NCBI GenBank assembly: GCA_030491005.1 | Contig: JAKZMJ010000005.1 | Coordinates: forward strand, 147,019 to 211,018 | DNA: 64,000 nt | Source: Sulfurospirillum sp. | GTDB lineage: Bacteria; Campylobacterota; Campylobacteria; Campylobacterales; Arcobacteraceae | Direction of reading: 5' to 3' | Part shown: in pieces, positions 63,993 through 64,000 of the stretch | Position numbering within the stretch: position 1 is the stretch's first letter | How the letters are laid out: each line of letters starts with the position of its first letter | The notes under the pieces: generated by a model | What the model was told of the DNA's origin: nothing | Database searches by the model: none | What the model saw: only the letters and a program-made list of their open reading frames with translations | Program-made: the position numbers and the translations under genes

Positions 63993-64000
63993 ATGAAATT
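63993..64000 (+). CDS. Start of a gene cut by the window end
   Basis: ATG at 63993 preceded by AAAAGGT at 63981-63987; only two codons (MK) and two bases lie in the window. If the DGR reading is right, this could be its accessory (Avd-like) gene or another cassette member. Confidence 0.35.

Noticed and set aside
1..64000. rRNA, tRNA, tmRNA or prophage
   Set aside because: No GC-rich structured RNA stretch, cloverleaf, or phage structural or integrase gene could be recognised in either strand.

Overview
The window is AT-rich, roughly 30% G+C by eye, with densely packed genes on both strands, frequent TTG starts and -10 boxes of the TATAAT type without a clear -35. Gene content (short-form HisG that needs a HisZ partner, HisIE fusion, RibB fused to a degenerate RibA-like domain, CcoG, class Ia ribonucleotide reductase, a CtsE-like DNA-uptake ATPase with a pseudopilin, a bacterial arginine kinase, a likely UGA-encoded selenocysteine) points to a Campylobacterota genome, most likely an Arcobacter relative. 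This placement is inferred from gene families and is not a measured identity.

Layout. 1-7.8 kb: 3' part of thiL, truD, then a type II secretion/transformation-like cluster (two bitopic membrane proteins, an E-type ATPase, a pseudopilin). An IS with an intact 8-bp target duplication and an arginine kinase gene sit inside this cluster. 7.8-18.8 kb: small membrane or unknown genes, ccoG, an RluA-type synthase, then purB, nrdA-nrdB, an unknown gene, coaX, hisG and a methyltransferase, mostly one tightly packed + strand run. 18.8-25.8 kb: accessory region with a beheaded DUF45 peptidase, IS3-family copy A, a zeta-like kinase gene split by an IS5-family element, a RAYT remnant bracketed by a 25-bp inverted repeat, and an FRG-domain plus DUF262/HNH gene pair that resembles a defence unit. 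26-47 kb: core metabolism (ilvE, hisIE, pyrE, pyrB, frr, secG, bioC, pab genes, ribB, radA, fldA), a thioredoxin-fold gene with in-frame UGA at the first catalytic cysteine, and a Phd/YefM-like gene preceded by 0.5 kb of palindromes. 47-56 kb: a type I restriction-modification island (hsdM, hsdS, hsdR, DUF45 peptidase) holding a PIN plus XRE-ImmA pair and a divergent DUF2188 gene. 56.6-58.2 kb: ribA and hemB. 58.2-64 kb: an IS481-family element followed by a large gene for a repeat-rich, probably exported protein. That gene has lost its 5' end and is split by IS3 copy B, and it ends in a DUF1566 domain with the signature of a diversity-generating retroelement (DGR) variable region.

The most notable signals are the DGR variable region at the right edge (template and reverse transcriptase would lie outside the window), the candidate periplasmic selenoprotein thioredoxin with a SECIS-like hairpin spaced as in E. 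coli fdhF, and a 44-nt hairpin-bearing interruption kept at the same place in both diverged IS3 copies. I saw no rRNA, tRNA, CRISPR array or prophage.
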